This document shows, in pieces, positions 45,502 through 54,204 of a DNA stretch of 64,000 nucleotides (position 1 is the stretch's first letter; each line of letters opens with the position of its first letter). The notes under the pieces were generated by a model. That model saw only the letters and a list, made by a program, of their open reading frames with translations, did not search any database and was not told where the DNA came from. The stretch is taken from the NCBI GenBank assembly GCA_964594045.1, contig CAZQKR010000010.1, forward strand, positions 52,293 to 116,292, written 5' to 3'. The stretch is from UBA2365 sp964594045. GTDB taxonomy: Bacteria > Bacteroidota > Bacteroidia > Chitinophagales > Saprospiraceae. A program made the position numbers and the translations under genes.

Positions 45502-45660
45502 GAAGATCATGATGGAATATAGTGATATTCATCGTCACTAATTCATCGTCACTACATTTTTCATCATGGTTCGAATTGTCGAATATAATGGTATATAATC
45601 CCTAAGATCAAAATCATCAGATCATTGGATCATTGGATCATCAGATCATTGGATCATCAG
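45502..45660. repeat. Intergenic repeat, copy A (inverted relative to copy B)
   Basis: Shares with the complement of 49736-49942 a 25-bp identical start (45502-45526 with 49918-49942) and a 39-bp block with four mismatches (45587-45625 with 49736-49774). In between are a 14-bp tandem duplication (45527-45554, ATTCATCGTCACTA twice) and one or two TTCGAA words. Its right end is an 8-bp tandem array (45613-45660) that runs into the clpX stop codon. Confidence 0.8.
45613..45660. repeat. 8-bp tandem array (ATCATCAG/ATCATTGG) x6
   Basis: Six units in the order CAG, TGG, TGG, CAG, TGG, CAG. The last unit contains the clpX stop codon (TGA, complement of 45657-45659). Confidence 0.9.
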
Positions 45661-46883
45661 GCCGCCTGTATCTTGCTCAGTTTGCTGTGTGAAAGTTTTG
45701 ATTCTGCGTATTCCACATCCACAACGAACTTTTTGACATTCTTTTTGGAAGGCAGTTCGAACATTGCATCGGTCAGGATCGCTTCGCAAATGGAGCGCAG
45801 ACCTCGTGCTCCTATTTTATATTCAACGGATTTTCTTGCGATATAATCAAGTACATCATCGGTAAATACCAATTCAATACCTTCCAGTGCAAACAAACTC
45901 TTATATTGTTTGATCAATGCATTTTTCGGCTGGGTCAGTATGCTTTTGAGGGCCATCTCATCCAAAGGTTCAAGGTAAGTCAGTACCGGCAGACGGCCGA
46001 TGAGCTCAGGAATCAACCCAAAGGATTTCAGGTCTTTGTGCGTGATGTACTGAAGCAGGTTTTCCTTATCGATCCTTTCTTTTTGCTGGTGGCCGTAGCC
46101 GATCACCTGTGTATTCATTCTGCGGGCAATGTGTTTGGATATACCGTCAAAAGCACCACCTGCAATGAATAAAATATTCCTGGTATCCACGGTGATCATT
46201 TTTTGCTCGGGATGTTTTCGTCCACCCTGAGGCGGCACGTTCACGTCGCTTCCTTCCAGTATTTTGAGCAAAGATTGTTGAACTCCTTCTCCTGAAACAT
46301 CCCTGGTGATGCTCGGATTATCGTTTTTCCGGGCAATCTTATCGATCTCATCAATGTATACAATACCGCGTTGTGCAGCTTCCACATCATAATCGCAAGC
46401 CTGCAAAAGCCTTGTCAGCATGCTTTCAACGTCTTCACCCACATAACCGGCTTCCGTAAAGACTGTTGCATCCACAATGGCAAAAGGCACTTCGAGGAAT
46501 TTGGCTATGGTCTTTGCAAGGAGGGTTTTTCCTGTACCGGTTTCACCGACGAAAATAATATTGGATTTTTCGATCTCCACATCATTTCTTGGCCCCAGTT
46601 TCAATCTTTTATAGTGGTTGTATACCGCAACAGACAAGTGTTTCTTGGCGTCTTCCTGACCGATCACATACTGATCCATGAAGCTTTTCAGCTGAATCGG
46701 GGTGACGTCAGGAAAATCAAAATGCTTTTGGCCAAAGTGTTTCCTTCCGATCTCATCCTTGACGATCTCAGCAGCCTGTTCCACACAGGTTTCACAGATA
46801 TGCCCTTCAATACCCGCTATCAGCATCAGGGTTTGATCCTTAGGCTTACCGCAAAACGAACACCTTACTTTTTCTTTTTTCAT
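45657..46883 (-). CDS. clpX: ATP-dependent Clp protease ATP-binding subunit ClpX
   Basis: 408 residues. N-terminal zinc-binding domain with Cys8, Cys11, Cys30 and Cys33; AAA+ core with Walker A (GETGTGKT), pore loop GYVGED, Walker B (VYIDEID) and the sensor regions. Unfolds substrates and feeds them to ClpP, encoded 35 bp upstream in the same orientation. Its stop codon lies inside repeat copy A. Confidence 0.98.
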   Translation of the reverse strand: MKKEKVRCSFCGKPKDQTLMLIAGIEGHICETCVEQAAEIVKDEIGRKHFGQKHFDFPDVTPIQLKSFMDQYVIGQEDAKKHLSVAVYNHYKRLKLGPRNDVEIEKSNIIFVGETGTGKTLLAKTIAKFLEVPFAIVDATVFTEAGYVGEDVESMLTRLLQACDYDVEAAQRGIVYIDEIDKIARKNDNPSITRDVSGEGVQQSLLKILEGSDVNVPPQGGRKHPEQKMITVDTRNILFIAGGAFDGISKHIARRMNTQVIGYGHQQKERIDKENLLQYITHKDLKSFGLIPELIGRLPVLTYLEPLDEMALKSILTQPKNALIKQYKSLFALEGIELVFTDDVLDYIARKSVEYKIGARGLRSICEAILTDAMFELPSKKNVKKFVVDVEYAESKLSHSKLSKIQAA

Positions 46884-46918
46884 TCCAGATAAAATTCAAA
46901 AAAATGCTTTGTTACGGA

Positions 46919-47620
46919 TCAGGCTTTCTTTCTCATGTTGTCCCTGGTCAGCACTTCATCCACCAATCCGTACTCCATAGCCTCAGTGGCTGTCATCCAG
47001 TTGTCCCGGTCACAATCCTTTTCGATGACCTCGAATGTTTTTCCGGTATGGTATGCCAGGATGTCGTACAATTCCTTCTGCAATTGCTTGATGAGTTTGT
47101 ACGAGATCTCCATTTCTGTCACCTGTCCCTGCATCCCGCCCATCGGCTGATGTATCATCACCCGGCTGTGGTTGAGGCAGGTTCTCTTGCCTTTCGTTCC
47201 AGATGCCAGCAGAACAGCTCCCATTGATGCAGCCATTCCTGTGCAGATGGTAGCGATTTCCGGGCTGACATATTGCAGTGTATCGTAAATGCCCATGCCG
47301 GAGATCACCGAACCGCCGGGGCTATTGATAAACACCTGGATATCCCTTTTGGCATCAGTGGATTCCAGAAACAACAATTGCGCCTGGATCACATTCGCAA
47401 CATAGTCATTGATCGGAACACCCAGAAATATGATCCTGTCCATCATCAGTCTGGAAAACACGTCCATTCCGACAACGTTCATTTGTCTTTCCTCAATAAC
47501 ATGAGGTGTAAAACCATGCACGTTAGGGACAGTTGTTGCACCCAGATATTTCTCAAGATGCATGGAACTCATGCCGCGATGCATCGTAGCGTATTTAAAA
47601 AATTCTTTACCGTAATCCAT
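46919..47620 (-). CDS. clpP: ATP-dependent Clp protease proteolytic subunit ClpP
   Basis: 233 residues from the ATG at 47620 (MDYGKEFFKYA). An in-frame TTG at 47638 overlaps the -7 element at 47636-47643 and cannot be the start. Catalytic Ser in GMAASMGAVLL, His in SRVMIHQPMGG and the later Asp complete the triad. SSMHLEKYLG and EERQMNVVGMDVFSRLMM match Bacteroidota ClpP. Forms the double-ring chamber with ClpX. Confidence 0.97.
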   Translation of the reverse strand: MDYGKEFFKYATMHRGMSSMHLEKYLGATTVPNVHGFTPHVIEERQMNVVGMDVFSRLMMDRIIFLGVPINDYVANVIQAQLLFLESTDAKRDIQVFINSPGGSVISGMGIYDTLQYVSPEIATICTGMAASMGAVLLASGTKGKRTCLNHSRVMIHQPMGGMQGQVTEMEISYKLIKQLQKELYDILAYHTGKTFEVIEKDCDRDNWMTATEAMEYGLVDEVLTRDNMRKKA

Positions 47621-47635
47621 ACAGTTTTTATTTTG

Positions 47636-47643
47636 CAAAGGTA
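47636..47643 (-). promoter_or_regulatory. Candidate -7 element for clpP-clpX
   Basis: Minus strand TACCTTTG followed by C, exact TAnnTTTG match. Transcription would begin near 47629, nine nt before the ATG at 47620. No clear -33. It lies between tig and clpP. Confidence 0.5.
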
Positions 47644-47667
47644 TAACAAACGGGTTATAAAAATGTT

Positions 47668-49065
47668 TTATGCTTTATTCCGGTCTTTCAACCGCTCGTT
47701 CAGCGCCTTGACTTCCTCCCTGAAAACCTCGAGGGTAACTTCCTGCGTTGCGGGGTTGACCATCTCGCTGACCTTATCCAGCACTTTTGCTGTGATCAGT
47801 TCCTCTAATGCCTGCTGATACTGACGCTTGTCATTGATCATGTATTCATAGATCTGTCTGGTCGTTTCCGGATCCGCATATCCGATCTGTGAATTGAGGT
47901 AGTTGTATGCCTTGATCTGCAACTGCCTCGTAACTTCCTCTTTTTCAACATCTACCTCATATTTTTTGCTCAGATCGCTGACGATCAGCTGCCATTTCAT
48001 TTCCTTGAGAAAGGTTTCAAACTGCTTGTTGAACAGTGTCTCTTCAATCTCCTTGTTTTTGTCCATCTGGAGCAGCCACCTTTTCAGGAAGGCTTCAGGC
48101 AATTGAAATTCAGTTCTGGAAGTAATTCCCTCCATGATGTTCATATTGAGGAATTGCTTCGCCTCCCTTTCGTAAAATTTCTGAAGTTCTTCCCTGATGT
48201 AATTCCGGGCGCCTTCTTCATCTTTGACCTCTTCCCCGAAATGGAACTGAAAAAACTCTTCATCCAGCTCGGCCGGGACCAGTCTTTTCACTTCTTTGAT
48301 CTCTGCCTCAAAATAATTTCCGATCTCTTTGTCCTCATTTTCATCCAGATAAAGGAAATGCTTTTTCACGAAACTTTCATCCCGGTCTTTTTCGAGATGA
48401 TATATATCAAAACGAATGGTGTCGCCTTGTTGTTTGCTCAAAACCTCTTTTTTAAGGTTTTCATCCTCAATATCATCCACCATGATGCTGAAAGTCGTTT
48501 CCCAACCCTCATATTTAATGGTCTCGCCTTCCAGTTCCCTTGCTTTCAGCGTCAGGATATCCTTCACTTCGATGCCGTCCTCCACATTCTCCTGTTTACC
48601 GGCCCGCCTTCTCACCATTTCAAATTCATCGTCGATGGTTTTGTCGTCAATGACAATAGACCTGAGCGTATAGCCATCACTTTCGGAAATGCCATTGATC
48701 TCAAAAACCGGTCTGAGTCCGAGGTCAAAGGTAAAATTATAGTTATTCAATTGATTGATATCCAGATCAACAGGCTCGTGACCTTCAGCCATAATGGGTT
48801 CACCCATGTACTCGATTTTTTCTGCTTCAAAAAAATCATCCATGGTTTTTCCCAGGACTTCGTTGACTGATTCTGCCAGAAGGCTGTTGCCATACATCTT
48901 CCTGATCAGGTTTTCCGGCACTTTACCAATCCTGAATCCCTTAAAACTGGCACTTTTTTGTTTTTCCTTCAACTTTTTTCTGAGCGTCTCCTCATAATCG
49001 CTTTGTTCAATTAAAAACTCAACCTGAAGCTGAAGTTCGTCCAATGATCTTTTATTCACCTGCAT
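47668..49065 (-). CDS. tig: Trigger factor
   Basis: 465 residues. N-terminal ribosome-binding domain with the signature FKGFRIGKVPENLIRKMYG (the G-F-R-x-G-K-x-P loop docks on L23), a middle domain in the PPIase position and a helical C-terminal chaperone domain. Binds nascent chains at the exit tunnel. The tig-clpP-clpX order is widely conserved. Confidence 0.97.
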   Translation of the reverse strand: MQVNKRSLDELQLQVEFLIEQSDYEETLRKKLKEKQKSASFKGFRIGKVPENLIRKMYGNSLLAESVNEVLGKTMDDFFEAEKIEYMGEPIMAEGHEPVDLDINQLNNYNFTFDLGLRPVFEINGISESDGYTLRSIVIDDKTIDDEFEMVRRRAGKQENVEDGIEVKDILTLKARELEGETIKYEGWETTFSIMVDDIEDENLKKEVLSKQQGDTIRFDIYHLEKDRDESFVKKHFLYLDENEDKEIGNYFEAEIKEVKRLVPAELDEEFFQFHFGEEVKDEEGARNYIREELQKFYEREAKQFLNMNIMEGITSRTEFQLPEAFLKRWLLQMDKNKEIEETLFNKQFETFLKEMKWQLIVSDLSKKYEVDVEKEEVTRQLQIKAYNYLNSQIGYADPETTRQIYEYMINDKRQYQQALEELITAKVLDKVSEMVNPATQEVTLEVFREEVKALNERLKDRNKA

Positions 49066-49412
49066 AATGATCTTTTTTATGATTAATTTAATTGCAACCG
49101 ACTGAATATCTGCTTTTTACTTTCATAATGCGATTATTTTGAAATTAAAAATCAGATGTTCGAAACTGATTGCGTTATTTTAAATTTATGTATAATATTC
49201 CTGTAAATCAACAATTGGCCTTTACGATCAATGGCAAATTTCGCAAATTTTATCTCCTGAATGTTTTGATCCGGGGTCATTTTGGCCGAACTATGAGAGC
49301 CGGTGAAAGTAGCCTTTTGTACACTTAAACAAAATGTTGTGCAGAAGTCCTGTCTTAACATGCAGCCTGATTTGATTTGCCACAAATTCCATTAAGCTAT
49401 AAACAAAAAAAG
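49066..49412. other. Intergenic region between tig and tRNA-Leu, no gene seen
   Basis: 347 bp, AT-rich, no credible frame, repeat or terminator found. Confidence 0.5.
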
Positions 49413-49494
49413 TGCGGGTGGAGGGACTCGAACCCCCATGCCTCGCGGCACTAGATCCTAAGTCTAGCGTGTCTACCAATTTCACCACACCCGC
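49413..49494 (-). tRNA. tRNA-Leu (TAG)
   Basis: Minus strand class II tRNA: acceptor GCGGGTG/CACCCGC, anticodon stem CTAGA/TCTAG with loop CTTAGGA (anticodon TAG), long variable arm (TGCCGCGAGGCA), T arm with GTTCGAGTC, discriminator A. 3' CCA not encoded. Confidence 0.95.
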
Positions 49495-49569
49495 ATTATC
49501 AAAAGCCTTTGACTACCGGAAATATTATCTTTTCCCGGCTTGAAAAGACCTCTGATTTCAAATGGACTG

Positions 49570-49577
49570 CAAATATA
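49570..49577 (-). promoter_or_regulatory. Candidate -7 element for tRNA-Leu
   Basis: Minus strand TATATTTG followed by C, exact match to TAnnTTTG, about 70 nt before the tRNA 5' end. -33 not clear. Confidence 0.4.
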
Positions 49578-49691
49578 TAATCTTTTCAAAATTTTGCCTT
49601 TTAATTTCGCAATTTCTTTTTTCATTCAAAATGGAACTTTTTTGGGCAAACAAGGATTTTGTTTTTTTTAACGGTCTGGTACCAGGATCCA

Positions 49692-49942
49692 ATGATCCAA
49701 TTTTGAAAATTCCGACATTCATCGTCGGGAATCTGATGATCTGATGGTTTTGGTCTCAGGGATTATTTACCATTTAATTCGAACAACTCGAACATTTCGA
49801 ACAACTCGAACATTTCGAACATTTCGAACAGTTCGAACAACTCGAACATTTCGAACAACTCGAACATTTCGAACAACTCGAACAATCGAATCTTTACGAT
49901 GAATGTCATGATTTTCAATCACTATATTCCATCATGATCTTC
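49692..49942. repeat. Intergenic repeat, copy B (inverted relative to copy A)
   Basis: See copy A (45502-45660) for the matching blocks. Copy B differs by a 12-unit 9-bp array (49779-49890) where copy A has only one or two TTCGAA words, and by an insert-like stretch (GGAATTTTCAAAATTGG in the complement) where copy A has the 8-bp array. The left limit is uncertain. Confidence 0.75.
49779..49890. repeat. 9-bp tandem array (TCGAACAAC/TCGAACATT), about 12 units
   Basis: Twelve near-identical 9-bp units from 49779, alternating AAC and ATT endings, with one AGT variant; the last units are partial. There are no spacers, so it is not a CRISPR array. Confidence 0.95.
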
Positions 49943-50013
49943 GACAATTTAAACAATGACAACTACCTCATCCTCTAAAAACAAATAAAAACATACAGAT
50001 GCAATACTAGATT

Positions 50014-50045
50014 TTGAATAATGTGCTATTTTAGTTTTTCTTTTG
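50014..50045 (+). promoter_or_regulatory. Bacteroidota-type promoter for rel-fur
   Basis: TTG (50014-50016, part of TTTTG), 21 nt, TTCTTTTG (50038-50045; one mismatch to TAnnTTTG), then CA. Transcription would begin near 50052, 13 nt before the GTG start. Confidence 0.5.
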
Positions 50046-50064
50046 CAAAATAAATCTGATTAAG

Positions 50065-52284
50065 GTGGGTAAAAGCGACATTGCTACGACTGGTGCAGAA
50101 CTAAAGCTTATCGAAAAAGATTTCAACGAGCTCGTGGAGGGTATTGTACCCAAACTCGAAGAGGAAGATTTTGCCCTCATCAAAAGATCATTTGACCTGG
50201 CTGTTGACGCCCACAAATTCCAACGCAGAAAATCCGGCGAACCATACATCCACCACCCGATTGAAGTTGCCCGCATCTGTTACAATGAGATTGGCCTGGG
50301 GCCCACAGCGATTGCCAGCGCTATTTTGCACGACGTCGTTGAAGATACAGAGGTTTCACTTGAAGAGATCGCTGAACAGTTCGGGCCCAAAATAGCCAAA
50401 ATAGTAGATGGTCTGACTAAACTGGATGGTTTGTACAATGTGGAATCACCTCAGGCTGAGAACTACAAAAAAGTTTTAAGTACACTGGTGTACGACGTAC
50501 GTGTTGTGCTCATCAAAATGGCTGACCGGCTGCACAACCTGAGAACCATCGGTTCCATGCCCAGACACAAACAGTTGAAAATCGCTGCAGAAACTGCATA
50601 TATTTACGCACCTCTGGCGCACAGACTTGGTTTATACAACATTAAAAAAGAATTTCAGGACATTATCCTGTCGATCAAGGAGCCGGAAACATACCAGGAT
50701 ATTGCCCATAAACTCAATCAATCCAAAGATGAAAGGGATGCTTATATCGAAGAATTCATCGAGCCGCTGAAGGATAAGATCAAACAGCTGGGCGTACCTT
50801 ATCGTGTCCTTGGCCGGCCTAAATCCATCTCTTCCATTTACAACAAAATAAAAACCAAACAGGTCACATTTGAAGAGATCTATGACCTTTTCGCCGTCCG
50901 GATCATCATCAATGTACCCGAAGAACTGGAAAAAAGCCTTTGCTGGCAGGTTTACTCTGTCATTACAGATGTTTATACGCCGATTCCTGAAAGGCTGAAA
51001 GACTGGGTAACCAATCCTAAGAGCAACGGCTATGAATCTCTTCACACGACGATCGTCGGGCCTCAGGGCAAATTCGTTGAGGTACAGATCAGAAGTGAGC
51101 GAATGGATGACATCGCTGAAAGAGGCTATGCGGCACATTGGAAATACAAGGGACAGACCAACAAGATCAACGTGTACGACCGGTGGCTCGACAGCATCCG
51201 GGATCTGCTGGACAGTTCAACCGACACGCTCGAGTTCATCAGCGATTTCAAAACCAATCTTTTCAAGGAAGAAGTCTATGTTTTTACGCCCAACGGCGAT
51301 ATGCGCATCTTGCCGAAAGGTGCTACGGCTTTGGATTTTGCCTTTGACATTCATTCGGATATCGGGTATAAAGCCGTTGCCATCAAAGTCAATAACAACC
51401 TGGTTCCGATGGGCTACAAGCTCAACAACGGGGATAAGATCACGGTAACCACCAGCAAAAGCCAGAAACCAAACGAAAACTGGCTGAAACTGGTCATCAC
51501 CGGTAAGGCAAAAGCCAAGATCCGCTCCGCCATGAAGGAAGAAAAGCGGAAAATGGGTGAATTCGGAAAAGAAACCCTCGAGCGCAAGTTGAAGAACATG
51601 AAAGTGGGTTATGAGGAAAACATTGACATGCTGGTCAAGTTTTTCAATTTTCAGTCCAGGCCGGATTTGTTTTATGCCATCGCAACTGAAAAAGTTGACC
51701 TTGGAAAACTGAAGTCCTTTGAAGTGGAAGGTCCCAGGCTGGTCCAGAAAGAAGAAAAGAAAACCACCACGGCAGAACTTTTGGCTGAAACCATTAAATT
51801 GCCCAGTTCACCTAAACAAACATCGCCGACAGCTGTTTACATCAATGGTGAACCGGGTGATAAATTCAATTATTCATTTGCAAGTTGTTGCAACCCGGTT
51901 CTGGGTGATGATATTTTCGGGTTCATCACGACTGGAAGCGGATTGAAGATACACCGCACGTCCTGCACCAATGCCAATCATCTGATGGCCAATTACGGAT
52001 ATCGTGTAGTACAGGTGGAATGGGCAGGCAATGAGCAGTCCGAATTTGTGGCAGAGTTGAGCATAGTAGGTGTTGATACAGGTCCCGGAACCATCAAAAA
52101 GATCATTTATGAAATTTCGGAAAACCTTGGATTGAACATTCGGTCGTTTAACATATCCGGTGAGGAAGGTTATTTTGAAGGCAGGATAAGTATTTATGTG
52201 AAAAATAAAAACCAGCTGGCAGTTGTTACGCTCAGACTCAAACAGATAGAAGGGATCACAAGTGTAACCAGGGTGGAAAAATAA
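50065..52284 (+). CDS. rel: Bifunctional (p)ppGpp synthetase/hydrolase (RelA/SpoT family)
   Basis: 739 residues from a GTG start (the promoter at 50014-50045 supports it). HD hydrolase domain with His50, His89-Asp90 (ILHDVVEDT) and Asp154 (MADRLHN) intact; synthetase domain with the substrate loop GRPKSISSIYNKIK (from 250) and GYESLHTT (322-329); TGS domain (403-463); a Cys-containing region (SCCNP...IHRTSC, about 610-640) and a C-terminal ACT domain (about 665-739). All active residues seem present, so both activities are expected. Cotranscribed with the fur-family gene 12 bp downstream. Confidence 0.97.
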   Translation: MGKSDIATTGAELKLIEKDFNELVEGIVPKLEEEDFALIKRSFDLAVDAHKFQRRKSGEPYIHHPIEVARICYNEIGLGPTAIASAILHDVVEDTEVSLEEIAEQFGPKIAKIVDGLTKLDGLYNVESPQAENYKKVLSTLVYDVRVVLIKMADRLHNLRTIGSMPRHKQLKIAAETAYIYAPLAHRLGLYNIKKEFQDIILSIKEPETYQDIAHKLNQSKDERDAYIEEFIEPLKDKIKQLGVPYRVLGRPKSISSIYNKIKTKQVTFEEIYDLFAVRIIINVPEELEKSLCWQVYSVITDVYTPIPERLKDWVTNPKSNGYESLHTTIVGPQGKFVEVQIRSERMDDIAERGYAAHWKYKGQTNKINVYDRWLDSIRDLLDSSTDTLEFISDFKTNLFKEEVYVFTPNGDMRILPKGATALDFAFDIHSDIGYKAVAIKVNNNLVPMGYKLNNGDKITVTTSKSQKPNENWLKLVITGKAKAKIRSAMKEEKRKMGEFGKETLERKLKNMKVGYEENIDMLVKFFNFQSRPDLFYAIATEKVDLGKLKSFEVEGPRLVQKEEKKTTTAELLAETIKLPSSPKQTSPTAVYINGEPGDKFNYSFASCCNPVLGDDIFGFITTGSGLKIHRTSCTNANHLMANYGYRVVQVEWAGNEQSEFVAELSIVGVDTGPGTIKKIIYEISENLGLNIRSFNISGEEGYFEGRISIYVKNKNQLAVVTLRLKQIEGITSVTRVEK

Positions 52285-52296
52285 AGAATCAACTGT

Positions 52297-52767
52297 ATGG
52301 ATCAAAAAACTAAAACTTTTGAAAGGGTAAAACAGATCTTCAGGAACTATTTGCAGATCAATGATTTCCGCAAAACTCCGGAACGATTTGCCATTTTAGA
52401 AGAGATCTATTCGAGGGAAGATCATTTCGATGCAGAAGCGCTGTATATCCAAATGAAATCCAGGGATTACCGGGTAAGCCGTGCCACGGTTTACAATACT
52501 TTGGAATTATTGGTTGAATGTGATCTGGTCAGAAAGCAGCAATTCGGTAAAAATACGACACACTACGAAAAATCATTCGGCACCAAGCAGCACGATCATA
52601 TGATCTGCGATATCTGCGGAAAACTCATCGAATTCTGCGATCCAAGGGTTCAGCAAACCAAAAATATGGTTCATGAAACTTTTGGGTTTACCGTTCATCA
52701 CCACGCACTGATCATACATGGAATTTGCAAGGATTGTCAGAAAGATCTGAATACGGATGACCTTTAA
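52297..52767 (+). CDS. Fur family metal-dependent transcriptional repressor
   Basis: 156 residues. N-terminal winged helix (RKTPERFAILEEIY...VSRATVYNTLELL) and C-terminal metal domain with two CxxC pairs (CDICG near residue 105, CKDC near 148) forming a structural zinc site and His-rich metal ligands (HHHALIIHG). Could be Fur or a Zur/PerR-like member; sequence alone does not decide. Placed 12 bp after rel, so stringent and metal responses may share a transcript. Confidence 0.93.
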   Translation: MDQKTKTFERVKQIFRNYLQINDFRKTPERFAILEEIYSREDHFDAEALYIQMKSRDYRVSRATVYNTLELLVECDLVRKQQFGKNTTHYEKSFGTKQHDHMICDICGKLIEFCDPRVQQTKNMVHETFGFTVHHHALIIHGICKDCQKDLNTDDL

Positions 52768-53037
52768 GTGATCTTGAATTTTATTGATATACATTCTCTG
52801 GGAAATTATTCAATAATTGCAAGGTTCCAAAGGTTTTGATCCTTAAGCACAAACCGTTTGACATAAATGAGAGTGCAGGTTCATAACATCATGTTTTTTC
52901 AACACTTTTCAAGGCATTTGCACAGGTGTTTTTTACCTTTCAATAAAAGACTGAAAACTGAGCACCTGAACAACTTCTGGGTTTCATAAATCCTGCGTTG
53001 ATGAGCTTCCGGTTAAAATTGTTCTCCTGTATTCCAG

Positions 53038-53829
53038 TTACACGAGTTTACTCAAGTTGTTTTTCCCTTCCATTACACCGAATCCAAACAGCGCGAAATC
53101 ATATTTTACAGGGTCATCCGGGTCATAAAATCTAAGGTTCGCTGTAACTTCTTCCACTGCCAGCCAATCCACCTGCTTTCTCGTCAGCAATCCGAGATTT
53201 CTGCCAATGCGTTCCACATGAACATCCAATGGGATCATGAGTTGTGACGGGCTGATATTGTTCCAGAGTCCGAGGTCAACCCCTTTTTGGTCATTCCTGA
53301 CCATCCAGCGAAGGAACATATTGAGCCGTTTGCAGGCAGATTTTCTGTCCGGGGTAGGAATGTGCTTGCGTGTTCTTTGCGGAGCGAATTCAAGAGAAAA
53401 AAACTTTTGATGGAAGGCACTCAGGCCATTTTTGACCGCATCAGGGCCTGTTCCGGCTAAAAAAGCGGTTTCCAGGGTATCATTCTGACGGTAATATTGC
53501 TGAAGGAATTCAAGAAAATATAGGGTGTCATCGAACATAAAAGTGCGATGTTTAAACACAGTAAATGGGATGCGGTCTTTTTCCTCATGATTTGTGATAA
53601 AATCATAAGGCGCATTATCCATGAGCTGCATGAGTTTTTTGGCGCTTTGGATGATGGAGGCACGGCGTCCCCAGGTGATCACCGAAGTCCAGAAAGCAGC
53701 GATCTCGATGTCCTGTTTCATTGAAAACATCCGTGGCACTGAAATGGGATCGCCCTCCACAAAACCTGCATGGTTGTACCGGCTGGTATATTTCTCCAGC
53801 AGCTCATGTATCTGTGGATCATAAGTCAT
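53038..53829 (-). CDS. TIGR02757 family protein
   Basis: 263 residues. Matches the TIGR02757 (DUF2400) family of Bacteroidota and relatives, whose core resembles helix-hairpin-helix DNA glycosylases: MIPLDVHVERIGRNLGLL and DPDDPVKYDFALFGFGV have the pattern of the HhH-GPD C-terminal part. A base-excision role is therefore possible but unproven. The gene is monocistronic as far as seen and converges with the fur-family gene. Confidence 0.85.
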   Translation of the reverse strand: MTYDPQIHELLEKYTSRYNHAGFVEGDPISVPRMFSMKQDIEIAAFWTSVITWGRRASIIQSAKKLMQLMDNAPYDFITNHEEKDRIPFTVFKHRTFMFDDTLYFLEFLQQYYRQNDTLETAFLAGTGPDAVKNGLSAFHQKFFSLEFAPQRTRKHIPTPDRKSACKRLNMFLRWMVRNDQKGVDLGLWNNISPSQLMIPLDVHVERIGRNLGLLTRKQVDWLAVEEVTANLRFYDPDDPVKYDFALFGFGVMEGKNNLSKLV

Positions 53830-53994
53830 TGAAAAATTATTATTTATAGAAATTTTTCAGGTGTTTAGATCATTATTCCTTTAGTCTGTAGAATTTCAGA
53901 GAATGCATTGAGCATAACACTAAATTTACCTCAGAAATTCATGTTTTAACCCAAATCAAACAAAATAGGCTAAAAGACTTTAGACTAAATTGCT

Positions 53995-54165
53995 ATTAAT
54001 TCGAATCAAGGGTTAAAGTTAATACTGCAGATAAGCAGGATTTTCTCACTTTTTGCCTCGATCCTAAAGGATGAAAGCGAGAAAATCCTTTATCTTCCTT
54101 TAGGATTGAGGACAAATAAAGGATTTTCAGCGCTTTTTTTCAACCATTGATTCGCATTATTAACC
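53995..54165. repeat. Nested inverted-repeat structure (possible MITE)
   Basis: Outer arms TTAATTCGAATCAA (from 53996) and the complement of TTGATTCGCATTATTAA (to about 54163) pair imperfectly. Inside, GCCTCGATCCTAAAGGA (54055-54071) pairs with TCCTTTAGGATTGAGGA (54096-54112) with few mismatches, and AGGATTTTCTC pairs with GAGAAAATCCT (near 54037-54047 and 54079-54089). It encodes nothing. Read on the minus strand it could also stop tryptophanase transcripts. No target duplication was found. Confidence 0.6.
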
Positions 54166-54204
54166 TGATCATTTTTTATTAAGTAAAAATGAAATGCGGA
54201 ATAT

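Noticed and set aside
48103..48870. 255-codon frame opposite tig
   Set aside because: Shadow of the trigger factor gene, no recognisable protein features.
49779..49890. Tandem array as a CRISPR
   Set aside because: Units of 9 bp with no spacers and no cas gene.
52885..52965. Terminator hairpin between the fur-family gene and the TIGR02757 gene
   Set aside because: Only a 5-bp stem (AACAC/GTGTT) with a large loop ahead of a T run; too weak to call.
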